Shown here one piece after another: positions 16,775 to 26,349 of a DNA stretch of 64,000 bases. Source of the DNA: Emticicia aquatilis. GTDB taxonomy: Bacteria > Bacteroidota > Bacteroidia > Cytophagales > Spirosomataceae. The translations under genes and the position numbers were made by a program. Position 1 is the stretch's first letter, and each line of letters begins with the position of its first letter. The notes under the pieces were generated by a model that saw only the letters and a list, made by a program, of their open reading frames with translations, was not told where the DNA came from and did not search any database. Location of the stretch: the NCBI RefSeq assembly GCF_014644295.1, contig NZ_BMKK01000007.1, positions 186,001 to 250,000 of the forward strand, written 5' to 3'.

Positions 16775-18295
16775 TTAAAAATCAATTAAAATTTGATTTG
16801 TAGATTTATTTTTATCATTGGATTTTCTTGGTAACCAATCTTCATCTTTAATAGCTGGAGAAAATTTCTGAAAAGTAACTGGCTCAATAAAATCAAACTT
16901 ATATGGAACACTTGGAGTATAGTTTAGGTCTGATTTTGCTAAATCAGTAGAAATACAGTTAGAAATAAACAAGAAGTGATTATTAACAGCTTCATTATTT
17001 TCTTGTCTTTTGATTCCTGTAAGGTACTTTGATTCAAAACGGCTTTTATAGCTTCCACTTGGATTTGTAAAACTCCAAGTAGGTCTTATTGACAGATACC
17101 ACTCATCATACTTTTCAATTTCTAAGAAGAAAGCTAAATGCTTGAAACAAATCAAAATTACTTCATTCTTTTTTGCTTTTTCTTTATTGTTCATTTCAAA
17201 TACAACAGTTCTTGGTTGTTCTTTTGTCTCTTTTGTCCAACTCACTTTACGTTCTTTAGGGATTATACTGCTACTACCAAATGCACTAAATCTAAATATT
17301 CTATCATCATTTACCCATTCAATACCCTTTTCTTTCAATAATGGTATTATTGAATTTCTCAAAAGTTCTTTGTATTTCCTTAAATAATTCTCATCTACTT
17401 CATAAAAATCACTGGCATCAATATTATCAATTGTACCTGTATCAATTATTTCTCTTAATGATTCATTTGAGTTATTTAGGTCTCTAAAAGTAAATAGCTT
17501 ATCTTGGAAAAGAATAAAGTCCTCTTTTGATTCCTTACCTAAATTATGAAGTTTTGCAAAAACTAAATCTTTCCCTTTAATATTATGCCTTCCACCTCTT
17601 CTATATGGCAAAAATCTTTCTTTCCTTAATTGAATAACTACTTCTTTAAGTTTTTCATCATTAATGTCTGTTATTGCAAAATACAATTTTTGAGGTGGTC
17701 TAAATTTGATAAAGTTTAAAATCAATTTTTCTGAGAGTATTTTTTCTTTACTATTTAACCTTACTTTTCTTTCTGTTATTTTCAGTTCTGAGAATTCACC
17801 CATTAATAGGTCATTTACTTCTTTTACATAGTTTGTGTTTATAATATCACTAATAATTTTAGATAAATCTGCATTATCAATAATATCCCTGTTTACATCA
17901 AAATCAATATGTCCTTTTGTTAGTTCAGAAAAGTCTTTTCTATAACTATCCTGTTTCTGTGAAATGATATAAACTATAAGTCTATCAAATGTCACATATT
18001 GCTTTTTCTCTACAAATTTTGATATGGTTTCAGTTATCTTTTTACTATCTGAGTCAGATGTAACTTGGATTGCTAATCTTGCTTCATAATCATACAAATC
18101 AATAGCAGGATAATTCTTTTGTTCAGAATTATAGTTTTTTAGATTAACTCTAAATACTTTATTAAGTAAGGGTATTAGTACAGTTTCAGCATGAATATTT
18201 ATATCATAAGTACTTGAAGCTGTATGATTTCTAACCTCTTGTGTAAATCTCCCAAGATATGTTTTAACATCATTTAAAATATTTATTCTGTTCAT
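16775..18295 (-). CDS. SMEK-APAZ protein, effector partner of the short Argonaute
   Basis: 506 residues. The N-terminus is a SMEK domain (about 1-130): NRINILNDVKTYLGRFTQEV, INIHAETVLIPLLNKVFRVN, then PAIDLYDYEARLAIQVTSDS. The D-x(n)-Q-V-T arrangement looks like a PD-(D/E)XK-type nuclease core, but that is inference. From about residue 180 to the end is APAZ, the domain that replaces N/PAZ in short-Argonaute complexes: LFTFRDLNNSNESLREIID, YEVDENYLRKYKELLRNSII, AFFLEIEKYDEWYLSIRPTW. Known short-Ago partners carry SIR2, TIR or DUF4365-type effectors; a SMEK effector is less described. Confidence 0.8.
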   Translation of the reverse strand: MNRINILNDVKTYLGRFTQEVRNHTASSTYDINIHAETVLIPLLNKVFRVNLKNYNSEQKNYPAIDLYDYEARLAIQVTSDSDSKKITETISKFVEKKQYVTFDRLIVYIISQKQDSYRKDFSELTKGHIDFDVNRDIIDNADLSKIISDIINTNYVKEVNDLLMGEFSELKITERKVRLNSKEKILSEKLILNFIKFRPPQKLYFAITDINDEKLKEVVIQLRKERFLPYRRGGRHNIKGKDLVFAKLHNLGKESKEDFILFQDKLFTFRDLNNSNESLREIIDTGTIDNIDASDFYEVDENYLRKYKELLRNSIIPLLKEKGIEWVNDDRIFRFSAFGSSSIIPKERKVSWTKETKEQPRTVVFEMNNKEKAKKNEVILICFKHLAFFLEIEKYDEWYLSIRPTWSFTNPSGSYKSRFESKYLTGIKRQENNEAVNNHFLFISNCISTDLAKSDLNYTPSVPYKFDFIEPVTFQKFSPAIKDEDWLPRKSNDKNKSTNQILIDF

Positions 18296-18524
18296 TATAT
18301 CCTTAAATTTATAAAGTGAGCTGTTTTCAATTAGTAAAGCCTACATTCATTTAACTTAACTTCAATGGCAAATAATTTACATAGCAATACTAAACTTCCC
18401 TGATATTGTCAGCAGATTATAATTTTAAATTAAGTCCATTTATTATTGCTTGTTTGTAAGATTTAGAAAACTAATTTTATCCCTTGAGCTAACTCAATCA
18501 ACCCAAATTTCATATCCCCTCTCT

Positions 18525-21494
18525 TTATTTGGTTTGGCTACTCCTTTTAAAATGCTGATACATCATATCTGCAATAATAGGTTTTTTATCTGCTGACTCT
18601 ACTGTTTTATAGAAATCAAAGTTATCATTGATATACTCCAAAAACATCTTGCTCATCATCTCTGTCCAAAACTGCTTTTTGTTGGCTTCTGAGTTATCTC
18701 CTTCCATTACTTTCTTTACCTCTGCACTTTGGCTCATTCTTAGATATACATTATTCAAATGGATTCTATCTTCATCTTTTAAATGAATGCCATGTATCTC
18801 ATTTACTTTCTTAATGATTTCAGATAAATAGTCTGTTTCTTCTTCTCCAGTTCCTTTTGTACCTCCTTCTGTCATTGGGTCAAGTTCTCCCTGCTTATCT
18901 TCTAAACTAAGTTTTTGCTCACCTATTTTCTGAATTCTCAGAGAATCTAAATCAATGGAATCTGTAATATCTATACTTGAGCCTTTTCTTTTGGGTAGCT
19001 TCTTTTTGAGGTATTTTAAGAATATGTACAGTTTTTCTAACTCAGCATCAGTAAAATTCATAATTTGAGCAATGTAGCTGTATAATCTGCAATAGGAATT
19101 TATCAATGACCTGTATTCTTCTCTTTTATCTTCTTCTTCAATCTCTTGCCATTTCTCAACTGCTCTATTCAAATAAGGCTGTAATGCTCCATCGCCTTCT
19201 CTTTCTGAGTAGAATACCTTGCAGAACTCATCTAATTCATACTTTGTAAACAAATGAAATGATTTGATTTCTGTGTCTAAATCATAGAGTTTATGTGGGT
19301 CTGTTTCTCCTGTGAGTAGTGTTGAGGTATAGTATGGCTGAAAGGCTTCTAATATAGCTTCTGGTTCATTCACAAAATCAAGTACAAAGGTATCTGTCTT
19401 GCCACTTGTCTTTCTGTTGAGTCTTGAAAGGGTCTGCACACATTGGACCCCACCCAATAGCTTATCTACAAACATGGTATGAATGAGAGGTTCATCAAAT
19501 CCTGTCTGAAACTTGTTGGACACTATCAAAATCCTGAATCTTGGGTCTTTCAACCCATCAGGTATTGAAACATTATTTTGTAAGCCATTAGCAGTGTTTA
19601 ATGAGCTTTCTGTGTGTTCTTCTCCTTCATGTTTGATGCTTCCACTAAATGCCACCAAACAAGAGTAAGGCAGCCTTAGAGCCTTCATTTGCTTAACCAT
19701 TTCTTGCTGAAACAATACACAATGTTTTCTTGACCTAACCACCACCATTGCCCTTGCCTTACCCATGATTTGCTTTTGGGTATGATGCACAAATTGGTTG
19801 AGTATGATATATACTTTCTGTCTGATGGTTTCTGGGTGCGAATCTACATAGTTTACCAGCTCTTTCTTTACCTTGCCTTCTGGTAGCTCTAAATCATCTT
19901 GCTCATCTTCTTGTTTTAGCTTAAACCATCTTTTATAGGTCATGTAGTGTTCCAGCACATCCAAGGTATAGCCTTCTGCTAAGGCTTGTTTCATAGAATA
20001 GGTATGAAAAGCCTCAAACTGTCCTGCTGGATTTTTTCTACCAAAAAGCTCTAAGGTTTTGTTTTTGGGTGTGCCTGTAAACCCAAAGAATGAGATATGT
20101 TTTTGTTTGCCTCTGGCAGTTATTTCTTTGTTTAGTATATCTTCATAATCTTCCTCAGTATTTTCTTCATCTACTTCAATTTCATTGAGTGATAAGGATT
20201 TTTTGAGTTTCTTTGAGGTTTCTCCTGTTTGTGAAGAATGTACTTCATCAATAATAACCCCAAAGGTTCTGCCCTTTAGCTTTGACATGAAATCTGCAAT
20301 CACTCCAAATTTTTGAATGGTTGTAACAATAATGTCATTACCTTTTTCAAGGGCTGTTTTGAGTTGGTCAGAGTTTTTATCAATGGCTTTTACTACCCCT
20401 GCTGTTTGCTCTAATTCTCTTAATGTCTTTTGGAGTTGCTTATCTAATACCTTTCTATCTGTAATTACTACAACTGTATCAAAGATTCTGGTTTTATCAG
20501 TACTATTCTTGTACAATGAAGTAAGTGTGTGTGCCAGCCAACCTATACTATAACTTTTGCCAGAGCCTGTGGTGTGTTGTATGAGGTAGTATTGCCCTGT
20601 ACCATCTGCCTTTATTTGGTTTCTTAGTTTTCTGATAACCTCCAGTTGGTGGTATCTTGGAAATATTAACAAATCCTTTTTCTTTTCTACTACTTTTCCT
20701 GCTTTATCATCCCATTCTTTATCTATTTCTGTGGTTTCAAGCACAAAATTTTCAATAATATCTAATACTGAACTTGGGCTTAGAATCTCCTTCCATAGAT
20801 AAGAAACTTTATAATCATTCTCCACTATTGGATTAATAATACCTTTGTTGTAGGGCAAAAATCTGGTATCTGCTCCATTGAGCTTTGAGGTCATGCCTAC
20901 TGTGTCATTATCTACAATGAAATGCACCAACATTCTTTTGAATTGTAGTAGTGGTTCATTTTTAGGGTCTCTATCAAACTTAAATTGTTTGATTGCATCA
21001 GAAATATCTTGCCCTGTGAGTTGATTTTTGAGTTCAATGCCAATGATGGGTATGCCATTGATACACAGCACCATATCTATTGATTTCTTGGGGTTTTGCT
21101 TGGAGTAGTGTAGCTGCCTTACTACACTTAATTTATTGCAGAGATATTTGGCTTGATGCTCAGGGTTTAGGCTGCTTTTTGGCTCAAAATACACCAAATC
21201 AAGGTAAACTCCTCTCTCTCTGATGCCAGTTCTGAGTACATCAATTACTCCTCTTTTTTGTATATCAATGGCAAGCCTTTTAAGTAGTTTTTCTTCTGAA
21301 TCTTCTCCAAACTGAACCTGCCAGTTTTCATAAGCCTTTGGTTGTGAGGTTTTTATAAAATCAATCACCTCTGTGGGTAGCACACAAAGGTCTTTATTGT
21401 ATTGGTTGTGGTTGGTGGCATGGTATTTCAGACCACCATCTTCATGGCTAATGAGGTATTTTTCAATATGTTCCTCAAATCTTTTTTCAGTCAT
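18525..21494 (-). CDS. hsdR: Type I restriction enzyme R subunit
   Basis: 989 residues, in family range. The HSDR_N nuclease domain is at 130-190 (MVLCINGIPIIGIELKNQLT; IELK is the E-x-K of the PD-(D/E)XK site). Superfamily 2 motifs follow: Walker A QHTTGSGKSYSIGWLAHTL near 315, DEVH in GVIIDEVHSSQTGE, SFFGFTGTPKN, and motif VI in QTLSRLNRKTSG. The C-terminus ends in YQHFKRSSQTK after the subunit-assembly region. It is the last gene of the minus-strand restriction-modification series and lies 13 nt after the propeller gene. Confidence 0.93.
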   Translation of the reverse strand: MTEKRFEEHIEKYLISHEDGGLKYHATNHNQYNKDLCVLPTEVIDFIKTSQPKAYENWQVQFGEDSEEKLLKRLAIDIQKRGVIDVLRTGIRERGVYLDLVYFEPKSSLNPEHQAKYLCNKLSVVRQLHYSKQNPKKSIDMVLCINGIPIIGIELKNQLTGQDISDAIKQFKFDRDPKNEPLLQFKRMLVHFIVDNDTVGMTSKLNGADTRFLPYNKGIINPIVENDYKVSYLWKEILSPSSVLDIIENFVLETTEIDKEWDDKAGKVVEKKKDLLIFPRYHQLEVIRKLRNQIKADGTGQYYLIQHTTGSGKSYSIGWLAHTLTSLYKNSTDKTRIFDTVVVITDRKVLDKQLQKTLRELEQTAGVVKAIDKNSDQLKTALEKGNDIIVTTIQKFGVIADFMSKLKGRTFGVIIDEVHSSQTGETSKKLKKSLSLNEIEVDEENTEEDYEDILNKEITARGKQKHISFFGFTGTPKNKTLELFGRKNPAGQFEAFHTYSMKQALAEGYTLDVLEHYMTYKRWFKLKQEDEQDDLELPEGKVKKELVNYVDSHPETIRQKVYIILNQFVHHTQKQIMGKARAMVVVRSRKHCVLFQQEMVKQMKALRLPYSCLVAFSGSIKHEGEEHTESSLNTANGLQNNVSIPDGLKDPRFRILIVSNKFQTGFDEPLIHTMFVDKLLGGVQCVQTLSRLNRKTSGKTDTFVLDFVNEPEAILEAFQPYYTSTLLTGETDPHKLYDLDTEIKSFHLFTKYELDEFCKVFYSEREGDGALQPYLNRAVEKWQEIEEEDKREEYRSLINSYCRLYSYIAQIMNFTDAELEKLYIFLKYLKKKLPKRKGSSIDITDSIDLDSLRIQKIGEQKLSLEDKQGELDPMTEGGTKGTGEEETDYLSEIIKKVNEIHGIHLKDEDRIHLNNVYLRMSQSAEVKKVMEGDNSEANKKQFWTEMMSKMFLEYINDNFDFYKTVESADKKPIIADMMYQHFKRSSQTK

Positions 21495-21507
21495 GGCTAA
21501 CCTTCTG

Positions 21508-23304
21508 TTATGGATGGATTATTTTGTTCATTTTTACTAAAGCATTGTTCAAATAATAATAAATTTCATTTTGTGGTGAGATAGCAAAATTAGTATTTAA
21601 GGGTACTCCTAATTCCATTTTTCTGAGGGTGTTGCTATTGGTATAGGCAAAAATACCACTTGAACCATAAAAACATTTTTTATCTGTCTGAGGGTCTATG
21701 ATAATTTTTCTGAAGCCCCATAATGAATTATTATTCTCATCATTTCTGATTATCTGCCATTCATTATTTTTATAATAGGCAATGCCCTTGTATGTTGCTA
21801 CCCATAGAGTGCCTTCTGCATCAAATTGGATATCATTAATGTCATTATCTTTCAGCAGTTCAGATTCTATTTTCTCCCATTTATTGTTGCTATACCTATA
21901 AATTGCATTATATCCATTTACCCAAATATTATTGGTTTTATCTTTTACTATGCCATTTGCTCCAACGTTTTTCAGTACAGGGTCATTTAAAGAATGCTCA
22001 ATGAGTTTTCCAGAGTTGTATTCATAAATACCTTGTACTGCTCCAACCCAAAGGGTGTTATTGTCTTGAAAGAGGGTTAGTATATTCTTCTTGATTTCAA
22101 TGGTTTGTTTTTGCCAACTACCATTGATAAGTTTTAAAAGTCCATGTTTCTCTGTTCCTACTATGATATTTCCTAAACTATCAATTATGGCAGGACAATT
22201 ACTACAAGTAGTATCTTTTGATGGTTGTTTGATAGTTGTAAATTTATCTCCTTCTAACTTTACTATTCCTAACTTAGTATTGATGAGGTAAATGTCTCCT
22301 TCTTTTGAGAAAAAAGGCTTAGTTAAATTTGTAAATGGTATATCGTTGGGCATATTCACATCAAGAGTGGCTATTTGTTTGCCATCATTGATAATGATTG
22401 TTTCTTCAAAAAGATTTGCCAATATATCATCTCCAAACTTTAATATCTTAAAAACATGACCTTTATTTTGTTTAGCTTTTAAACTATCTACAAAATATTG
22501 TGTCCATGTAGCATTATCATATTTAAAAATGCCACTCTCTGATGAAATCCATTTAGTGTCTTTTTCATCTACAATTATAGTATTTACAATAAAGCCTGCA
22601 AAGGTTTTAGGGTCTTTTATAAAGGTTGTCCATTTATCTTCTTTCTGTGTCTTTAATCCACTTGCTTGTGTACCTATCCAAAGTGTATTGCTTTTATCTT
22701 CCTTGATGTCTTTGGCCCATAGTATTGAGCTGAATTCTTTGGTTTTATCAATCCATTCTTTACCATCAAACATCTTAAAGTATGAGAATGGATAGGAAAC
22801 CCAAACTCTACTTTTGGAGTCAACAAATAGCTTATGAATACTGTTATCAAGTCCATCTTTTTTATCATAGTAACTGACACTTCCATTTGATTTCAATAGC
22901 ATAACCCCTTTGCCAGTAGTGCCAACCCAGAGTTCATTGGTAGTGTGATTGTATGAAAGACAGGTAATAACTGTGTTTTCAAAGGTTTTGATAAAAGTTG
23001 GTTTTTTGTTGTGCAATAACCAAAGTCCACTTACTGTGCCAACAAATATTTGCCCTTTTTTACCCTTTTCAACACTTGTAATCATGTTGAAATCATATCC
23101 TTTTTCAGAGCCAAGTACTTCTTTTAGCTGATACTTCTTGTCAGTTATTCTAATATCAAAATTGGTAAAAAAACAAATTTCTTTTTTTTGTTCTACTGCA
23201 TCAACGATTCTTTTTGCATACTGATACTTGGCTATTGGTTGAGCAGATAAGCTACCTATAAATAATACACTAAATATAATACTGACTAATGGTGTGTGTT
23301 TCAT
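21508..23304 (-). CDS. Secreted beta-propeller protein inside the restriction-modification operon
   Basis: About 598 residues from ATG 23304 (MKHTPLVSIIFSVLFIGSLS, a signal peptide ending SAQ). The body is Reg_prop-like blades (GTVSGLWLLHNKKPTFIKTF; NELWVGTTGKGVMLLKSNGS; EGTLWVATYKGIAYYKNNEW). It has a CSNCP motif before AIIDSLGNIIVG, equivalent to CVKCP in the paralogue at 10912-12705. There is no membrane helix or kinase. It is squeezed between hsdS (65 bp) and hsdR (13 bp), so it is co-transcribed with cytoplasmic restriction genes although it is exported. Its role is unknown. Confidence 0.8.
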   Translation of the reverse strand: MKHTPLVSIIFSVLFIGSLSAQPIAKYQYAKRIVDAVEQKKEICFFTNFDIRITDKKYQLKEVLGSEKGYDFNMITSVEKGKKGQIFVGTVSGLWLLHNKKPTFIKTFENTVITCLSYNHTTNELWVGTTGKGVMLLKSNGSVSYYDKKDGLDNSIHKLFVDSKSRVWVSYPFSYFKMFDGKEWIDKTKEFSSILWAKDIKEDKSNTLWIGTQASGLKTQKEDKWTTFIKDPKTFAGFIVNTIIVDEKDTKWISSESGIFKYDNATWTQYFVDSLKAKQNKGHVFKILKFGDDILANLFEETIIINDGKQIATLDVNMPNDIPFTNLTKPFFSKEGDIYLINTKLGIVKLEGDKFTTIKQPSKDTTCSNCPAIIDSLGNIIVGTEKHGLLKLINGSWQKQTIEIKKNILTLFQDNNTLWVGAVQGIYEYNSGKLIEHSLNDPVLKNVGANGIVKDKTNNIWVNGYNAIYRYSNNKWEKIESELLKDNDINDIQFDAEGTLWVATYKGIAYYKNNEWQIIRNDENNNSLWGFRKIIIDPQTDKKCFYGSSGIFAYTNSNTLRKMELGVPLNTNFAISPQNEIYYYLNNALVKMNKIIHP

Positions 23305-23368
23305 TTTGTGGGTGTTAGTATTTACAATCATTTTTATTGGAGAAAATTATTAAAAGTTTTAGGTTTCT

Positions 23369-24610
23369 TTAAGCTACACAAATCTTCCCTGTTACTACAT
23401 TAGAAATAAGGCTTTGTCTGTATTCTTTGAGTGTTGAAATCTTTTGGCTCTCCAGCTCAATATTTTTATCAATCAATGCTGTTTGCTCATCTAAGTAGGC
23501 TACAATGGCTTGTTGTTCTGAAAGTGGTGGTACTGGAATAGATAAATTCTTAATTTTATCAACAGCTAATCCTGGCTGTGCTGCTGATTGAGAATACTGA
23601 TTAAGGTTCATTTTTCTTAATAATTCTCCAAGCCAAATTGTTTCATCCTCCTTTATCATTGTTATTACCACAGCATGTTCAGAAGCCCAGAATTTCCCTT
23701 TTGCATAATTAATATTACCACATAACGCCCCTTGTCTTCCAATCAAGACATAGTGACCTTCATAATTGTACTTATCACAAAATCCACGAAATCCATTTCC
23801 ACCATAAACAGGATAGCTTGACTCATAATCTATTTCTTCTGAAGTTATAGAATCTCCACTTTTTAATATACCTACATATTTTATTTTTTTCATCTGCCAA
23901 TGAGATGGAATTAAACCAATATCAACTAAACCAGAATCTTTCATGGACACATTTTCATCAAGCCCTTTGGTAACAGCCTGATTGATGAGGGCTGCTCTTT
24001 GCTCTTTGAGTAGCTCAATTTTTCTTTCTTTTTTAGCAATTAACTCATCAATCAAAGTAGTTTTTTCATCTAAATAGGTTACTATTGCTTGTTGTTCTGA
24101 AAGTGATGGGATTACTATTGGTATATCTTTTGTCTGAGATTGGTTTAATATGGGTAAGGTTGCAAAATTTGCAAGACTAACTATATTTACTGAATTTGTA
24201 AATAAAAATAATGCTCCAAAATATGGTTTAATTTTTTCATTAAATACTATTGCATTTATTTGTTGATTTGATGAACAAGGGTAATTAACAATTCCAATTT
24301 TACCCAAAGTTGCACCTATACCAACCATTAAAACAGAGCTTTTGGGGAAAACCTTAACTTTTCCATCTTTTACAGCTAATTCTGTTATTTTCCTTTTAGA
24401 ATCATTAAGCTTTACACTCTCAGATGAAAAATCAGCAGGTGTAAACCAATTAAAATCACCACTTTCAAAATATTCTTCATTATCAGTAGGTGGAGTAGTG
24501 CCTGTTTGAACTTCATTTGTTACAAATCTTAGCTTAGAAACACTCCAATTGCTTGGGATTTCACCAATCCAATCAATGTTAGAGGGTTTGTATGTGGGGT
24601 ATTTTTGCAT
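23369..24610 (-). CDS. hsdS: Type I restriction-modification specificity subunit S
   Basis: 413 residues with two target-recognition domains and two conserved coiled-coil helices. The first half starts YKPSNIDWIGEIPSNWSVSK, and its helix reads PSLSEQQAIVTYLDEKTTLI. The second half starts SGLVDIGLIPSHWQMKKIKY, and its helix reads PPLSEQQAIVAYLDEQTALI. The two halves set the two parts of the DNA target, which cannot be read from sequence. It starts 3 nt after the stop of the PD-(D/E)XK nuclease gene, so it is translationally linked to it. Confidence 0.93.
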   Translation of the reverse strand: MQKYPTYKPSNIDWIGEIPSNWSVSKLRFVTNEVQTGTTPPTDNEEYFESGDFNWFTPADFSSESVKLNDSKRKITELAVKDGKVKVFPKSSVLMVGIGATLGKIGIVNYPCSSNQQINAIVFNEKIKPYFGALFLFTNSVNIVSLANFATLPILNQSQTKDIPIVIPSLSEQQAIVTYLDEKTTLIDELIAKKERKIELLKEQRAALINQAVTKGLDENVSMKDSGLVDIGLIPSHWQMKKIKYVGILKSGDSITSEEIDYESSYPVYGGNGFRGFCDKYNYEGHYVLIGRQGALCGNINYAKGKFWASEHAVVITMIKEDETIWLGELLRKMNLNQYSQSAAQPGLAVDKIKNLSIPVPPLSEQQAIVAYLDEQTALIDKNIELESQKISTLKEYRQSLISNVVTGKICVA

Positions 24611-24613
24611 GGC

Positions 24614-25687
24614 TTAGAGGTTTTGTAGTGCTGTAATAAGTGGTTGCCAAACTTCTTTCACTGATTGTGTAAAGTTTATTTCAAAATCTGGTTTATTAAT
24701 TTCATATACTTGGTAGAAAGTAGAAGTCCAGTCTCTTCCATTATTTTTCTCTTTGGCTACCATTAATTTACCACTATTCCTGTATTCATTTACAAGCTCA
24801 CTGAAAATGCCACTATTTTCTTTATGCCATTCTTTATACCAATGCTCACTACCTGCAATCCAGAGAGATATAAGAAGTTGATTGGTGTTTTCATCATTAA
24901 AAAACACATATCCATAAAAAGATTTATCTTTTATTTTAAAGTTCATTGAAGCATTTCTTTCAATAGTTACTTTAATTTGTTTGTCAAGAGTACTTCTTAC
25001 AATAGAACTAACTTGTTGGAGATAACTTGATTTTACTTCATTTACAAGCCTAAACAAGTTGATTATTTGCTCATTATTATTTGATAAGAAAGCCAGTTTT
25101 TCTGTTAGGTTTTCCACAATGCTATATTGTTTTTTTAGTATGTCAATGAAAGTTTGAAAATTTTCTGACTGTCTTGTGCTAAGTTTAGGTGTCAGTATTT
25201 CAAACTTTTTTTCAATAATCTGAAATAGCTGTTGATGAGTACTTACTTGCCATTCTCTAATTTTTTCATAATACTTCACTACTGAAAGAATCAAATATTT
25301 TCCTCTTTTTTCACTATCATAAGATTCATATACTTCTAAATTGTTGTAAATATCTGCAAAGAGCTTATTCTCAATTAAAATTAAGTTTGAGGCATCTCTA
25401 ATGATGATGTCAATATATTTTTTCTGGTGATGCACTTCCCTATGAATACTGATTGTAGTTAGGTCAAAATCTGTTTCTAATCCTACTAATTCTTTAAGTG
25501 CATCAAGAAATAGAGTGCTTAGTCCATGAGATTCTTTAGGGTCAAGAAAGTAAGCATAAAGATTACTGATTGTTAGTTCTTTTACTCCTCTTCCAATAGC
25601 TAAAATATTGGGTTCTTTTGGAGTAGTTGTTTCTTTCAGTATTGGGTTTTCTAATAGGTCTTTAAATTGAGTGTTATATTCAGTCAT
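24614..25687 (-). CDS. PD-(D/E)XK nuclease family protein (PDDEXK_4-like)
   Basis: 357 residues. The nuclease core is at about 50-140: LYAYFLDPKESHGLSTLFLD, REVHHQKKYIDIIIRDASNL and ILIENKLFADIYNNLEVYES. D in YIDIII and E-x-K in IENK are the expected catalytic residues. The C-terminal part is helical and unassigned. Proteins of this family often sit in defence islands and in some restriction loci. It heads the nuclease-hsdS-propeller-hsdR series and must have its own promoter in 25688-25949, because an oppositely oriented cassette separates it from hsdM. Confidence 0.75.
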   Translation of the reverse strand: MTEYNTQFKDLLENPILKETTTPKEPNILAIGRGVKELTISNLYAYFLDPKESHGLSTLFLDALKELVGLETDFDLTTISIHREVHHQKKYIDIIIRDASNLILIENKLFADIYNNLEVYESYDSEKRGKYLILSVVKYYEKIREWQVSTHQQLFQIIEKKFEILTPKLSTRQSENFQTFIDILKKQYSIVENLTEKLAFLSNNNEQIINLFRLVNEVKSSYLQQVSSIVRSTLDKQIKVTIERNASMNFKIKDKSFYGYVFFNDENTNQLLISLWIAGSEHWYKEWHKENSGIFSELVNEYRNSGKLMVAKEKNNGRDWTSTFYQVYEINKPDFEINFTQSVKEVWQPLITALQNL

Positions 25688-25949
25688 CTGTCATCTATTT
25701 TGATGTGGTTGTGTGTATTTTTAGGTATAAAGTTACAACTATTTTACTTCATAATATTTTAATAGAGCAAGTAATCAAGTTATTTGCTTCAACTTTTAAT
25801 TTCAAATATAGATAATTACTTACTGTTTTTTTACAAGAATTTAGATGAGAGATACCGTATAATAAATATAGTATAATATGTTTGTTAAAAAATTTGAGAT
25901 TTCATAGATTTATTTAATTAAATACCAACACATACCTAATTGAAAATTT

Positions 25950-26348
25950 ATGAGCTACTTAATAGAGTATTTTGAGGATATTCCTGTCATTTTAGAGCCT
26001 GACATTGCTTATTTTTCCATTCATGAAGATGTTAAAGAACTCAAAGTATTAGAGACTAAAGAAAAAAAAAATCAGGAATATTATCCAACTTCAGCACATG
26101 ATTCTAATGAAACTTTATCAATAGAAGTTAAAGAAAAAATAGCTACTCTTAAAGAAGTTATTGCTGCTATCACTAAATCATTTAGCAACACTTTTGAAGA
26201 AATTAAAAGTGGCATTTCTGAGGTTGAAATTGAGATAAGTCTTGGATTTGAAAAAGAATTGAAGATGTGGATATTAGGTGCTAAAGGTACATTTAGCACA
26301 AAAATTAAAATAGTCTGGAAAAGAACAGCTTTAAATCATAGCATATAA
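25950..26348 (+). CDS. Trypsin-co-occurring domain protein (Trypco1, CU044_2847 family)
   Basis: 132 residues. The C-terminal half carries the Trypco1 pattern: TLKEVIAAITKSFSNTFEEI, then VEIEISLGFEKELKMWILGA and a strand ending STKIKIVWKR. Members are small beta-rich proteins encoded next to trypsin-like proteases or NTPase conflict systems (Aravind-group predictions), and are thought to regulate or present substrates to them. The next gene starts 1 nt after its stop and is exactly such a protease. TATGTTTG at 25877-25884 could be its -7 box. Confidence 0.75.
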   Translation: MSYLIEYFEDIPVILEPDIAYFSIHEDVKELKVLETKEKKNQEYYPTSAHDSNETLSIEVKEKIATLKEVIAAITKSFSNTFEEIKSGISEVEIEISLGFEKELKMWILGAKGTFSTKIKIVWKRTALNHSI

Positions 26349-26349
26349 G

